This document shows positions 43,240 to 56,700 of a stretch of 64,000 bases of DNA, piece by piece. Origin of the DNA: Osedax fenrisi (taxonomy: Eukaryota > Annelida > Polychaeta > Sabellida > Siboglinidae). The stretch covers positions 81,167,416 through 81,231,415 of the forward strand of contig OZ025239.1 of NCBI GenBank assembly GCA_964019155.1. The letters run 5' to 3'. The notes under the pieces are model-generated. The model did no database searches. It saw nothing but the letters and a program-made list of their open reading frames with translations, and was not told the origin of the DNA. Position 1 is the stretch's first letter; every line of letters begins with the position of its first letter. The translations under genes and the position numbers were made by a program.

Positions 43240-46200
43240 ATGAACTTGAATGAAATCTATCCGCAATTTAATGTTGATCAAATTAACAATTTTAGTTCCA
43301 ATAATGATAGTTTTAATAATAATAATTTCTCAAATTGTAATTTTAATTTTCTCAATGAATCCAATTATTACACCTCAAATGAATGGAAGTTGAATTCTAA
43401 TAAAAATAATTTATTTAATTTTAATATTATTAACATCAATATTAGGAGTTTAAAAAAAAATTTTGATAAATTAATTATGTTTTTGAATACGTTTGATGAT
43501 CATTTTGATATAGTTTCAATTACTGAAACATGGTTGAGTGATAATAATATTTTCATTTTTAATATTCCTGGTTATAACCATATATGTTCAAATCGTAAAC
43601 ATAAAAATGGAGGTGGTGTTTTAATCTATATACGTGAACATTATCAATTTAATATTCTATCTACCATATCAAATAACTATTATGACAACATATCAATTGA
43701 AATTATTTTTGAAAAATCAAAAAACATTATTTTCAGTACAATATATTTTCCTCCTACTTTAGAAAAAATAGCTCACTCTACATTTATTGATTTCTTGATA
43801 AATAATTTTCAGCAACATGTTAGTAATGATAAAAAAATGATTATCTGTGGTGACTTTAATATTGATCTAGTGCATATAAATACAAATAAAGTGGCTAATA
43901 CCTTTTTTGATACGATGATTTCACTAGGTTGTTCCCATCTAATTAATCGTCCAACTAGAATCGACACTAAACATAATTCTTCATCTATAATTGATAATAT
44001 ATTTACAAATTTTAATCTTAATATGAAAAGATTTTCAGGAATAATTATTTCAGATATATCTGACCATTTTCCAATTGTTTTAAATTTACAATTGTCTACC
44101 AAACCTCAAGATAAAGTTAAATCTACTAAAATCAAACAAAATCAAATTAATGATAGAACCATGTTTAATCTGTTTGAAATTTAAAAAAAAACAAACTGGG
44201 AATTCATAAAAACTAACGATACAGAAAAATCTTGGAATTTATTCTTGGAATACTTTATCTTAAATTTTGATAGATACTGTCCAAAAATTAATAAAGCCTC
44301 CCACAAAAATAAACTCATTCCATGGAATACTCGAGATCTTAAAAAGGCTTGTAGAAAAAAACAGATATTATATAAAAAATATAAAATATCTAAATCTGAA
44401 AATGACTTATTTATTTACAAAATTTTTAAAAATAATACAACATCTTTAGTTCGAGAAGCTAAGAAAAAGTATTATTCAAATCTGTTAAAAAATTGCTCTG
44501 ATACAAAAAATACATGGAATGTACTAAATAATTTACTTAATGTTAAAAAAAAATTCAAACAACTACCTGACAATTTTAATGTAAATAATGTGAATATTGT
44601 TGATTCTAAACAAATTGCTAATGAATTTAATTCTTTTTTTAGAGACATTGGTTCTAATTTAGATAATAATATAAATAATTGTAATGATGATGACTTTAAA
44701 TTCTTTTTACCTGAACCTAATATACATAGTTTTTTTTTAACACCAGTAAGTTCAGAGGAAATTATTAAAGTATTAAATGAATTCAAACCAAAAAAATCAA
44801 GAGATCATTATGGCATATCCATGCAGTTACTTAAATGTATTTTTCCTGTATTGGTTTATCCATTTGTTTTTCTTGTAAATTTATCTTTTGAATCAGGCGT
44901 TGTACCGGATTTCTTAAAATTATCAAATATTATCCCTTTACACAAAACTGGTGATGATACATTTTTTAATAACTATCGTCCAATTTCTCTCACCTGTCAA
45001 TTCGCAAAGATTTTAGAAAAAATATTTTATTCTCGCTTTTATAGTTTTTTATCATCTTTTAATATATTATCTCCTTCTCAATTTGGTTTTAGGAAAGGAT
45101 ACAGTACATCACATGCAATATTTAACCTCCAGTCACAAATCAGTACCTGTTTTAATAATAACAATGTTGGCGCAATAATCTTTATTGATTTAAAAAAAGC
45201 ATTTGACACAGTTAATCACAGAATATTACTTTTTAAATTAAAAAATATTGGAGTACGAGGCATTGCACTTAACTGGATAATGAGCTATTTAACAAATAGA
45301 TATCAACAGTGTATATATAATGATGTAATTTCAGATAAACTAAAAGTCATAACGGGTGTACCCCAAGGCACCATCCTAGGACCCATTTTATTTTTAATTT
45401 ATATTAATGATATTACAAAATCATCTTCTTTATGTAAGTTTACCATGTTCGCAGATGATACTACTTTATATTTTGAAAATACATCAGCCGAATTACTTAA
45501 TTATATTTGTCAAACTGAATTAAAAAATATTAATAAATGGTTAATATATAATAGGTTATCATTAAATTTAAATAAAACTTGCTTTATATCTATTAATTCA
45601 AGAACTATTATAAATATAAATTTAAATAACAGAAATATTGAAAGAGTTACATTTTATAAATTTTTAGGCGTAATTATAGACGATATATTAAACTGGAAAC
45701 AACATATCTTGTTTTTAAAATCAAAACTAAAAAAAATCATATGGATTACCAACATTATTTCCAAATTTATAAATAAAAAAGCATTACTTCATATATATAA
45801 TTCCATATTCTTGCCTCATATAAAGTATTGTAACATATTTTGGGGAAATACATATAAATCTAATGTATCATGCATATATATTCTTCAAAAGCGAATGATA
45901 AGAATTATATGTAAAAAACATTTTTTACATCATACTAATGGACTATTTATTGATAATTCTTTATTAAAAATAAATGAAATTACATATATAAGTACATGTG
46001 AATTTATGTTTAAAATTTTCAATGATCTTCATCCTGTTATAACAAATGCATTTTTTTCTGTAACTTCATCATCTCACAACACTAGGAGCATAAATAATTT
46101 CTCAATTATTAATTTCAAAAAAGAACTATGCAGAAGAACATTAATATACATTGGACCAATTACCTGGAATAAGCTTGATAATATTTTAAAAAATATTTCA

Positions 46201-46266
46201 AATTATAAATTATTCAGGAAACGTATGTATACACATTTGTTATCTTCTTACTCAGTATACTTATAA
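43240..46266 (+). pseudogene. LINE ORF2 (endonuclease plus reverse transcriptase) with one internal stop
   Basis: Read through, the frame spans 1008 codons. An in-frame TAA at 44182-44184, followed by an A-run, splits it; both halves are in the same frame, so this is a substitution and not an indel. The endonuclease part has NINIRSL, SITETWL, CGDFNID and SDHFPIV, the Asn, Glu, Asp and Asp/His catalytic blocks of APE-type LINE endonucleases. The reverse transcriptase part has the YRPISL block, QFGFRKGYST, FIDLKKAFDTVNH, GVPQGTILGPILFLIYIND and FADD at 45448-45459. The C-terminal region includes FWGNTYKSN and GPITWNKL. The stop falls between the two domains, which would leave a separate endonuclease of about 314 residues. 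Functional readthrough is possible but unsupported. Confidence 0.88.
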
Positions 46267-47230
46267 TCTAAATCTCATTTTTCTAATTTTATATCTTTTA
46301 TCATGTCTTTTATCTAATATTGTATTATATACTAAGATCCACATTTTATTCTTATTTTAATTTATTGACGTTTATGTAAAAATTAAAAAAAAATTAATAC
46401 TTTTGAGTGTTTTACTTTACAATATTTTATTTCCCCGACATTAATAATATTATTTTACTGAATTTTTGCATTTTATATTTGAATTTACTTTCATGTTTTC
46501 TTTCTTTTTAATTGACGTTTATATAAAAATAATAAAATTAAAAAAAACTGTTAGGTATTTCTTTTTTCTTTAGTATTTTCTATTTCCCTCTGACTAATAA
46601 TATTATTTGACTTTATTTTTAATTACATAAACATTTTGTATTGAATCTTTTTTCTTGTATACTTGATTATACTTCTTTGTTTTATTTCTCTTTATTGACA
46701 CTTATATAAAAATTAGTAATTAAACTAACATTTCAGTTTGAACAAATATTTTACATTCTTTACATTATTATAAAGTATTACAAAAAAATTCCTAAAACTT
46801 ATTTACTGAAAAAAAAAAAAAAAAAAATGTTACATACATTTCTTACCACCTTTCTAGATATTCTTTTTGTTATGTTTTATTCAGTTTTATTTCATTTTAC
46901 TTCATTTTTTTCTTCTTTTATACTAATACATCTATATTTTTGTTTAGTGTATTATTTTATAGTACTTATTATTTATTTTAGTTATTTATTTATAAATAAT
47001 TAAATGATGATTACATAATTTTATGGCAAGTTCAAACAATTTATATTATTTTTCTATTTTATTCATTGTATTGTATCTATGTAAACAGGAAGTCATCTAA
47101 TATTTTATAATATTTTATTTATTTAGTTTTTTTTTGAACTTGCTTTAAGATTAAGGGTAATTGTCTCGATAAGCTTTAGCTTCTACAAAAACCCTGGTGC
47201 AAACCTAAATCTGATAATATAATATAATAA

Positions 47231-49480
47231 TATAATTAATAATAACTAATATAATTCATAATATCAATACTAAATATATATATATATATATATATATATG
47301 CAAGTATAAGGAGAAATATGAATTCAAGTTTATAACAAGAGATTTAAAAACTGATATCTGCTAGCCTCCTCTGAAGTCCTAACTACGTGTAGCTTACTAG
47401 CTGCGGCATTCTTTTGAACACACTGACTCACTCTTATTAGAGAATTATTCCCTCGATGGCATGACATATTCTTCTGCTTCAATACATGTTTACATATCTA
47501 CATTATTATTAGTGGTCATTGATTGTGGGAAGGTTTTAGTGGTTAATGTAACAATAGGGTGATGGTCAATGTGTGTATGTAAAAGAACACTTAATACCCT
47601 CTACATGGGTTATAGTCTAGCTTCATTCAATTTAATAGTGTTTTAATATAAGTATATATATATTATCTAATATTAAATAAATATTTAAGAATTTAACTTT
47701 CAATAGAATACCAGACTTAGATTAAACAATAGAATACTAGATATTTACACTATTCTTATTTAAAATGTACTTAATGATCTACAGGGTACATTTACATATT
47801 ATTATTTTGTACCCCATGTTACCAGACTTTCCATTTCTACTATTATGGTGTGACCATGTGTACAGTTGTTGACCCTCCCCTTACATTAGTTGTACATTTT
47901 TATACTACTAACTTTATTCCTTCTAATGTTTATATAAAATGAGTGTATTTATATATATATCAATAATGTATGAATGTAGACTTACTATCTTGGTAGCAGT
48001 GTCATATAACTTATGCCCCATGATTAGGTTGTTATTGTTTGAATTGAAACATGATTCATCTGAGAAAAACTTACTCCATTAAATGACCTTTATTATTATT
48101 ATCTACACTAGGATCTACAAGTAGTGTACAAATAATATATTGGAATATGTCTGCTGTTATGTATGAAATAATCAATAATTAACTAAAAATAAACAATTTA
48201 ATATTGAATATATCTTATTAAAATTGAATTATCAACAATAAAAATAAATAAACGATACTATATGTGGTATAAGTGGTAGAGAATCATGAAGATTGCGATC
48301 TTGTGAGAGTATCAACAGTACTTGCAGTAGTATACATACATTACTTTCCCAACTGTTTATGTCTAATCCACGCAGCCTATACTTAATAATAGTCTCTATT
48401 GCGGGTGTTAGCAATCAATGTAGGGGATTCGATTGATTCATAATAATGCGGCCAGCACCAAGTTATGAGAGGACATATGTCCTACACATTGGTACTATAG
48501 TTGAATGGTGTGCCTGCCATCATCACAGGTACATGAGAGGACATACGGTGTTGGTAACATACTGTGTCAACCGGGTCGGTGTGTCATTACCATGCAATCA
48601 CTGTTAACTGTCAATCATCGACGTAAGAGCTGATGCCACAATAGAAACAAGGAACGTGACTACGGAAGAGCAACGATTACGTAGCGTTCATCGTAAACGT
48701 ATGATTAATAATGAGATACTTGTGCTACAGATCTTAGTGGAAACTTCGATGACAATGTGCGTCCAACAATGGTGAATAAGATAAGCAACTTTTGGTGATG
48801 AATCATTCATTGCGTAATGTTAAATTAATGTTAAATAATGTTAAATTCGTAATAAAAAATGTACTAAATTCGTAATAAACAAAGCAAATATATGTCTATT
48901 TAGATAAAACACACATTTATTAATGCTATACTCTATGATTTGTTTTGATATTTCTAAATCCCCATTTATGAATAATTACGCGAACTATTTAACAAAACAA
49001 AACGACGGTAATAAAATATATTATGTAATTGCGCGGATAATAAGACGGCGAGATTCATTATGTCATAATAGGAGTTTCCGATGTCTTATCCAAATTCTCG
49101 ATGTCTTCGGTTGTTTCTAAATGAATAGTGTATCGCATTAACAAAAGCATATATACATATTGTTGTGGTGTCGTTGTAAACGATGGTTTCATTGAACCGA
49201 GATACAAAAATTATAAAGCGAGGAAATATTATTAAAGTATGACTCCGGTGGTGTGACATAAACACACGCACACAACTACATCGTGTGGTTATGTATTGAT
49301 ACGATTAAACTTACTATATAATTACTAGTATTCTGGTGGTGTGGATGGGGTTAACGGGGTTAACTAGCGACCTCTCCTAGTAAGAGGGTGAGGTCACATG
49401 AAGTCACACATGCGCGTGCTAATATTCGCTCACTACAACTACACAAATATCTGTTATGTGTAAGATCTAAACAACAGCAC
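47231..49480. other. Intergenic DNA without a recognised gene
   Basis: Moderately complex sequence at 47340-47640 and 48400-48790 has no assignable frame. On the - strand near 48035-48075 the words FFSDES appear, reminiscent of a Tc1-type transposase, but stops and missing neighbouring motifs prevent a call. Confidence 0.4.
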
Positions 49481-49519
49481 TTATTCGCGAGCCTCATCTT
49501 CGGAAAGGGGCGTTAACAA

Positions 49520-49780
49520 GTTATGCCATGTGGTGGTGCTGGCGGTGGTGCTGTTGGTGCTGCTAGTGCTGATGATGGTGCTGGTAGTGCTGATGATGGT
49601 GCTGGTAGTGCTGATGGTGTTGCTGATTGTGCTGGTGCTGGTGTTGGTGTTGCTGATTGTGCTGGTGCTGGTGTTGGTGTTGGTGGTGCTGATGGTGCTG
49701 ATGTTGGTGCTAGTGGTGTTGGTGGTGCTGATGGTACTGTTGGTGGTGCTCATGGTGCTAGTGGTGCTGGTTGTGTTTAC
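49520..49780. repeat. GGTGCT/GATGGT-type minisatellite
   Basis: A tract of permuted GGTGCTGGT, GCTGATGAT and GTTGGTGTT units. It is open in several frames on both strands (Gly/Ala, Val/Leu, Thr/Ser), which is a property of the repeat and not evidence of coding. Confidence 0.9.
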
Positions 49781-49901
49781 CGTTATTAGAGTTACACTCG
49801 GTAACGGTAGCTGTACGCATCGCTGCTGCTGCTGCTGATGCGGCCGTGTTCACGTGCTGTTCCTCATATCTGCAGCGCTGTACTATATTCTCCTTGTTCT
49901 C
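49758..49901 (-). CDS. Possible terminal exon of the RSPH10B gene (tentative)
   Basis: After an AG at 49902-49903, a 47-codon frame in phase 0 begins ENKENIVQRCRYEEQHV, runs through an alanine stretch (GCA repeat) and ends at TAG. Phase 0 fits the donor of the last secure RSPH10B exon at 53732, and a charged tail follows the conserved region in human RSPH10B. The acceptor is weak, the intron would be 3.8 kb, and residue similarity is not decisive. An alternative last exon, ending in SEDEARE at 49481, is equally possible. Both may be chance frames. Confidence 0.28.
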   Translation of the reverse strand, partial: ENKENIVQRCRYEEQHVNTAASAAAAAMRTATVTECNSNNGKHNQHH

Positions 49902-49903
49902 CT

Positions 49904-50572
49904 ATGTTACATAGGCTATGTAGCGAGTAAGTTATCCACCAGTACAAAACATTCAATATCGGCGTCATAAATAAAATATACGGTATAAGAGAGAGACAAA
50001 TATACAAGAGTGAGATAATAATGACCTTATGACTCATAACTCGTAAGTTATGAAAGATAAACTAATGATATAGTTTACGTTTAAAGATTGTGAAACTATG
50101 TATCTGATGTCGGATGAGATTTCAGCATCTTTGTACTGAAACAGTGAAGGCTATGAAAGTAAATGGGTAAGCATTTTTCGAAACAAAGATATGTCATTCG
50201 ATTTAATTTGTGAAATGGTTGCGAATATGTATTACAAACTAAATATTCTAATTCTATTTTTAGATTATATTTGTTTACATGTACATTTGAAAAATATATC
50301 ACTATTAAAAATGAACAGTTATGTTAATTTTTGAATATAATACAAAGTGAATATAGTGTTTGTTTTAAGAATATAACATTATTTTGTAACATTTTTCAGA
50401 ACCTTTGTTCTTAAAATATACAGTCATTTTTGAGAAACATAAAACTCAATGTAAAATTATACATATTTTGTAACATGCAATATTCTGAAAATTTGTAAAA
50501 TTGAAATTATTTATATTAAAATTTAATAAATAACACGTAACATGGAACTATATTTGATAAATATGCATTATA

Positions 50573-50622
<50 letters not shown>

Positions 50623-51757
50623 TTTGAAAATGTGTACATGCATTATCAGGGTCGGCATAAGCATACTCTGGGCCCTGAAGAAAAAAAATGAAGGGCGTCA
50701 CAAGGATTTTATAACATATCAATAGGGTCATTCTTGTAATAAGATATCTATTACAATTCCATGTATATATTATACATATCTTAAATGATTGCCATATAAT
50801 ATTTATAAGTTAATTATTAAAAATAAGAGATGATATAGTTATAATTAAATATGTATTTTATTGTATACAATTTTATCTGTTCAAAATGATAAATAATGTC
50901 TTCATTATCAATTTGAAATATAATTTAACATTATATTGCTATTAATACGTCAAATGTTTAAATACTAATTAAATATATTTATATGATTACCTATATATTA
51001 AATTCTAAATATTAAGGGGATATCACAATGGGACGGCCATTTTGTTGAATATACATGTATAGAAATAGGGAACACATTGCCTCCGTTTATTGAGTGTTTC
51101 TAAAAAACTATTCATTGAATTTAAAAAAAAAAATTTATTATATAAGAAGGAGATTCATACCTATAATCCTAGAGACGAAAAAATTAAATAATATATATTT
51201 TACATGTAATAGACATCACTTTTTTTTTTTTCAATCAATTTTATAAAATCCAATACATAATAATTATATTTTTGAATATAGACTATCTGGAATTATGCAT
51301 ACATATGTTATTTATATATAGCAAAAGAAACTAGGCAGATCGCTTGAGTACTTTTATCTAAATACCCATTTATATATGAAAACATAGCAATTCAATTTAT
51401 TGCTAGTGAAATATATTTGAAAAGTCAACAATAAATAAATTCTATAAAATTCAATAAATAAATTATAAAGTAATAAAATTATACATTCAGCTAATATAAA
51501 ATCAATATTATAAAGTAATAGTTTTATGTTTTCTTATTTATATATAAATATAATGTTTATAGAATTTTGTGTACATGTCATTATATCATAATTATAAAAA
51601 TCTATATATATATACAATTACAATAAATAAATAATAAATAATATTTACTAAATATATAAATATAATAAATAAAAATAAGCTACACATATATATACAATGT
51701 ATTATACATATAAATGCTAATAAATATATAATTAAAACAATGTAAGACTAAATAATA
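49904..51757. other. AT-rich DNA, possibly intronic
   Basis: No gene is supported. A (TA)n tract lies at about 50576-50620. At 50648-50685 a CAGGGTCGGC...GGGCCCTG word resembles the end of a hAT-type element, without a partner. Confidence 0.45.
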
Positions 51758-51759
51758 TA

Positions 51760-52823
51760 CAGTAAAAGCCGCTTGTATCGACAGCCACGTATATCGATAA
51801 ATCGGTTCTAACGACAATTTCAAATATATTTTTTGGAATTGCCATCTAATACATGCTACAGAATATCGCGTGTATCGACAAATCGGCTGTATCGACAAAA
51901 TATTACTATAATATTTAGACTGTTGCATCACGTGTATCGACATTATGAAAATATTACACATGTTTAGCATAGTATGTAAGATATAGAGTTGAGCATATTA
52001 ATAAACTTTGTACTAGTATGGACTATAGCTATAATACATATGGTACATATATTTATATTAACAAATGAGTTATGATGATGTGAAGAATTAATCTTTGTAT
52101 TATTGTATATTCACTACACTAAGTAAACATGCACATATGTGAATATATGTATGTGCACATGAGAATACCGTTATATATGACGTCTATAGATGAGAGTCAT
52201 CTATTTGATATTGCAAATTTAGATGATATTTTAATACCAGATTTATTTTCCGTTTATGATAATAATTATGTAAATATTTCTTGTACTGATATCAGTACTG
52301 ATATAAACGATTATATCAATGTAGATTCTGTTATTATTCCATATGTTACTAATATTCTTGATTTGATAAACGATGTTCAAAATTATATATCTATTAATAA
52401 TATTGACAACTCTGAAATATTGTGTCAGCAATTATTAAATATTAAATCACGTGTTGACAATTATTTCCTATAAAAGTTAATAACTACTAAACAAACACAG
52501 ATTACTAATTATTTTACTTAATTATCAATAATAAAAATAAAATATATATTACAAGCATACTTTTATTTAATTTAATTTATTAACTATATAATTATATATA
52601 ATTTATATTAGTGTAATAATTAATAGTATTAACTTAATACAAATAATTAACGATATAATCGCAATCAATGATAGCATATATTTGATATTTGATAATATAA
52701 ATACATATTTTATTAAGTGGGCGTAATTTTAAATTAGCCACGCCTTTATCATACGTAACGACATACGGATATATCGACATATTTTCGGATCTCCTGGGAT
52801 GTCGATACAAGCGGCTTTTACTG
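51760..52823. mobile_element. Pogo/Tigger-like DNA transposon derivative, 1064 bp, TA target duplication
   Basis: The 24-bp terminal inverted repeats are perfect, start CAGTAAAAGCCGCTTGTATC and are flanked by TA on both sides. CAG-started ends and TA targets are typical of pogo/Tigger elements. TATCGACA-type words are repeated at the left end (near 51776, 51871, 51891 and 51935) and again near 52774, consistent with transposase-binding sites. The only frame is a 114-codon transposase-tail-like ORF; the catalytic DDE core is absent. This is therefore a deletion derivative that would need an autonomous relative to move. Confidence 0.88.
52129..52473 (+). CDS. Short ORF in the pogo-like element, resembling a transposase C-terminal tail
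   Basis: This is a 114-codon frame; the likely functional part starts at the internal methionine in MTSIDESHLFD. It is acidic, with a helical end reading NDVQNYISINNIDN and LLNIKSRVDNYF. The pattern of an acidic spacer followed by short amphipathic helices resembles the region after the DDE domain in pogo/Jerky-type transposases. No catalytic residues or DNA-binding helix-turn-helix are present. The frame is intact despite high AT content. Assignment rests on position in the element and general pattern, so confidence is modest. Confidence 0.45.
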   Translation: MHICEYMYVHMRIPLYMTSIDESHLFDIANLDDILIPDLFSVYDNNYVNISCTDISTDINDYINVDSVIIPYVTNILDLINDVQNYISINNIDNSEILCQQLLNIKSRVDNYFL

Positions 52824-53731
52824 TATATATAAATGAATAAATAAATGTAATGAAAAAAACTGGACGAAATTATAAATATAATATAAATAACTAATAAACT
52901 AAATATAAAATTATAATAATATAAATATATATATAGGAAGAATTATCTAATGATCTAATATATAATAATTTAATGAATAAATATATATTACTAGTAACTT
53001 GTAAATATCAATTATGATAAATAAATGTAAATAATATGTATGTAAATGTAAATAATCGAGTGTAAGAGTGAATAAGAAAAAGTAAAAATTAAACTGAAAA
53101 TGGAAAATTTATAAAATTATAGCATCTGTTTATATAACCTGGTTTATAATATTATAATATATATATAACTATATAAATAAAATAAAAATAAAAAAAATCC
53201 TTTTTTTTTAATTTTTGAAATCGTGATTATATTAGATATAAAACATTATATAATAATTTATATCAGTTATGAATGTAGATTTCAAAATAAATAATTTATT
53301 TTAAAATTGCAAGTTAAAAGAAGATGTTTTTTTTATGTTATTTTGATTTCATAGATATTTTTTTGAACAGTTACTAAATAACATATCATCAATACACAGT
53401 ACATGATAAATTTTTTATCTATGGCGGTGATATCCCCTTAAGTATATACATTATATATAAAAATAATATTTTTCATATCGATGCTATTGTAACATAATAG
53501 GTATCATTGGAAAGATTATTACATTCTATAAAAAAAAATTTATTTTTATTTTTTCAAATTTTGAATATAAAAAAGGTATCAGCTAAAGTAGAAGAGTGGT
53601 AGAGCAACGCGCTGTGATACGGTAACAACTTACGGAGATAACCTAGGCGAGGTGCGCAGTGTAATACCGTCTTAGAGTGTGGCGGTACTAGGCGTCGCCA
53701 CCGTGTAATGTGGACCGTAGCGCAGGCGTAC

Positions 53732-56700
53732 CTTGAGCGACTTCCTGATCGCGTTGAAGCGGTTAATGGACGGGAAGAACTTGCGTACGAAGAAGATCTG
53801 AATCTGGTGGCCCCAGAAGTTGTAGCGGCGAGTCTCCTCATCGAGCTCCTGCTCCGGAAGGGCGAACGTGTTCTCAGGGTTAGTTAGACGTCCTGCGAGT
53901 GATGAAAGGGTGAAGGAGGGGTAAAGGGAGGGGGAGAGGTGAAGGCGAGGGGGTTAGGTGTACACGTCAAGAGAGAGAGAGAAAGAGAGGAAGAGAGAGT
54001 TAATTATCTAAATCAGAGTTTCATAGTTATTATTATATGATTATAAGTAGTGATTGATCTCTAGTGATAGAACATTTGTCAGGTCCTGATATTTTAGAAA
54101 TTAGTTACCCCGATTCTTAACAATAAATGGAATTGATCTGAAATCCGATCATGATCGTTAGTTTAAAATGATATTAAAAGCCATGTATAATAATTATATG
54201 TACTGTATAAGCGTAGAAAGATGAAGGAGCGATAGCGGATTGAGGAAGGTAGAAAGAGTGACGATCGTCGTAACAATATCTAGTTATCAAACTATTATTA
54301 TCCGTTTGATCTAGTTCCACTCCGTTCGTGAAACTCACGACGCTCTGAGAATTAGGGTTAGCCTCGACTCCGCTGCGACTACTGCCGAATGAGGAATTCA
54401 CTTTCTTGTTATCCGGAGTAGGATCTATTGTTGGCGATGGTATTAGCCGTGTAGTTCATGGTATTCATGGCGAAGTACTTTCATTCTATCTAAGAACTTA
54501 GTTGACGTTGTCACTTATAACCATATATGGCGCTAGTGTGCCTTCGAAGCCACTCTGATATTAATGCATCCAGGTTTTAACGAGAGCCGATCGTTTTTAT
54601 ATACAATAACCTAAGATCACTTCTACATATTAATTCAAGTGCTATTTTAAGGGTTAGGATGGGATTTGAAGTCGGGTCCTACTACCAGCGTGTCCGACGC
54701 CTTAGCCAACTACACAGGCAATACTAATGGAGTAGTGGTAATGGTACTAGTGAAGGATGTGTATTAACTCGGTTTCTTCATGGTGTCCATCTGATCGGAG
54801 GCCCCTTGTGATGGCTCGTTAGGAGTATTGCGGCCTGATTTAGACTGCATCGGCTGTCATCGCATGTATAACTTGTTATTCAGTGTATTATATACTATAT
54901 ATTTACATTATATACTATATATTTACATTATATACTATATATTTACATTATATACTATATATTTATATTATATACTATATATTTACATTATATACTATAT
55001 ATTTACATTATATACTATATATTTACATTATATACTATATATTTACATTATATACTATATATTTACATTATATACTATATATTTACATTATATACTATAT
55101 ATTTACATTATATACTATATATTTACATTATATAGTATATATTTACATTATATACTATATATTTACATTATATACTATATATTTACATTATATACTATAT
55201 ATTTACATTATATACTATATATTTACATTATATACTATATATTTACATTATATACTATATATTTACATTATATACTATATATTTACATTATATACTATCT
55301 ATTTACATTCTATACTATATATTTCCATTATATACTATATATTTATATTATATACTACTTTAATTATGTATTAAATTAAATATAATTATATTAAATTAAA
55401 TATATATTATATTTCATTATGTATTACATTTAGCTATTTAGTAAATTTAATTATATATTATATTTTATTATATATTATATTTTATTATTTAATATATTTA
55501 AATATAGAGTATATTTCATTAAACATAATACTTGTACATGAGAAGTATCGAGAAATAAGATTTATATAATATATAAACCGCTGGAATCAGTGAACCGTGA
55601 TGTTTGAGGGTCTGGAAGCTGCCGGAACGCATGGGTATCGTACTTCCTGTCTCCGAGGGAAGTGGACTAGCATTCGTAGCTATATCCGCCTCATCTATCT
55701 GAGCAGCGAGGTGATAATCATCAGAAAGTAATTATTATTCCATTAATGCCGATATAAAATGACGCATTTTATATTATAAAATTATAAAAATATGGAATGT
55801 AAAAATTATGAAAATCCTGCGGTAATTGAAAACTTATATATACATCCTTATATATATATATAGTGTAATAACTCGTAAATCTATTATATAATATTCGCGC
55901 GCGATGATGGGGATGAAGGTTTGCGACGGAGCGGGTGTCGTTGAACGCCTAGAGGTCGCGACCTACCTGACTAGGCGGCCTAGACTGAGAGAGAACCCCG
56001 CCGGCGGCACCCGTCGAAGCCGGATAGCTCTGCGACTGGCCGGTGATACCGGAGCTAGGTCGCGGGGTCGCCGGATCCTTGAGCACGGCCTCCGTCACGT
56101 AGATGTCGGCCAAGTTGACGAGGGCTTCGAAAAACTCGAGAAACGTCATCTGCAAATAATCACCGCTGTTTAGTTGTTTCATCGACTATCGGTAATTGTA
56201 TCAATATTAAATTACACTTTCGTATATATATATAATAATAATAATAATTTATTAAAAAATGATTTTCTTTTGTTGTTTATATATTATATGCACGTGTTGT
56301 TCCTCTTAAAGTGCTTGACAATAATATTGACTCTTGTTGTCGCCCATACTCTATACAATGTATAGAGTATGGGAAAAAAAAGATATAAACTGTTTAAAAA
56401 ATGTATTTTAAAACATACTATATTAGTATAATACCATCTGTCAATCTCTTAATAAATAGAGATCTTTACAGAGTTATGTATGTAGTTAAAATTATAGAAT
56501 TAGAATTCAGTAATAAAACTAACTAAAGTGGACTTTGATAAGTTTTGTTAATTTAAAACAGGTATTATATGAAACAGTCTAATATATATATATATATATA
56601 TTTGCATATAAAAATAAAAAAATTAATTTGAAATATCTAACAATCATAAACTTACTTATTTATTAGAAATTTATGATATAATAGAAATCTCTGGAACCAT

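Larger units (their letters stand above)
42480..47230 (+). mobile_element. Nearly intact non-LTR retrotransposon (jockey/CR1-type superfamily)
   Basis: The element has ORF1 with a coiled coil, then ORF2 with an apurinic-type endonuclease and a reverse transcriptase, then a roughly 0.9-kb AT-rich 3' UTR with imperfect repeats starting ATTGACGTTTATRTAAAAAT at about 46366, 46511 and 46694. The last non-simple sequence is near 47150-47215, followed by an AT-rich tail. The 5' boundary is not defined. It stands in the gap downstream of TM9SF4, same strand. Only one inactivating stop was noticed, so insertion may be fairly recent. Confidence 0.85.

Noticed and set aside
48035..48075. FFSDES on the - strand as a Tc1/mariner transposase fossil
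   Set aside because: Only one motif matches; stops and the lack of the flanking DDE blocks and inverted repeats leave it unsupported.
49523..49838. Gly/Ala- and Val/Leu-rich + strand frames
   Set aside because: A GGTGCT-type minisatellite is open in several frames on both strands, and no splice or homology support was found.
54174..54401. Minus-strand Ser/Asn-rich frame (NSSFGSSRSGVEANPN) as an extra RSPH10B exon
   Set aside because: The neighbouring exons at 54769 and 53892 already join in phase. No acceptor/donor pair keeps the frame if this piece is inserted, and its best donor (GTGAGT) is in the wrong phase.
54828..55379. 183-codon Ile/Tyr-rich frame
   Set aside because: It is a translated 20-bp minisatellite inside an RSPH10B intron.
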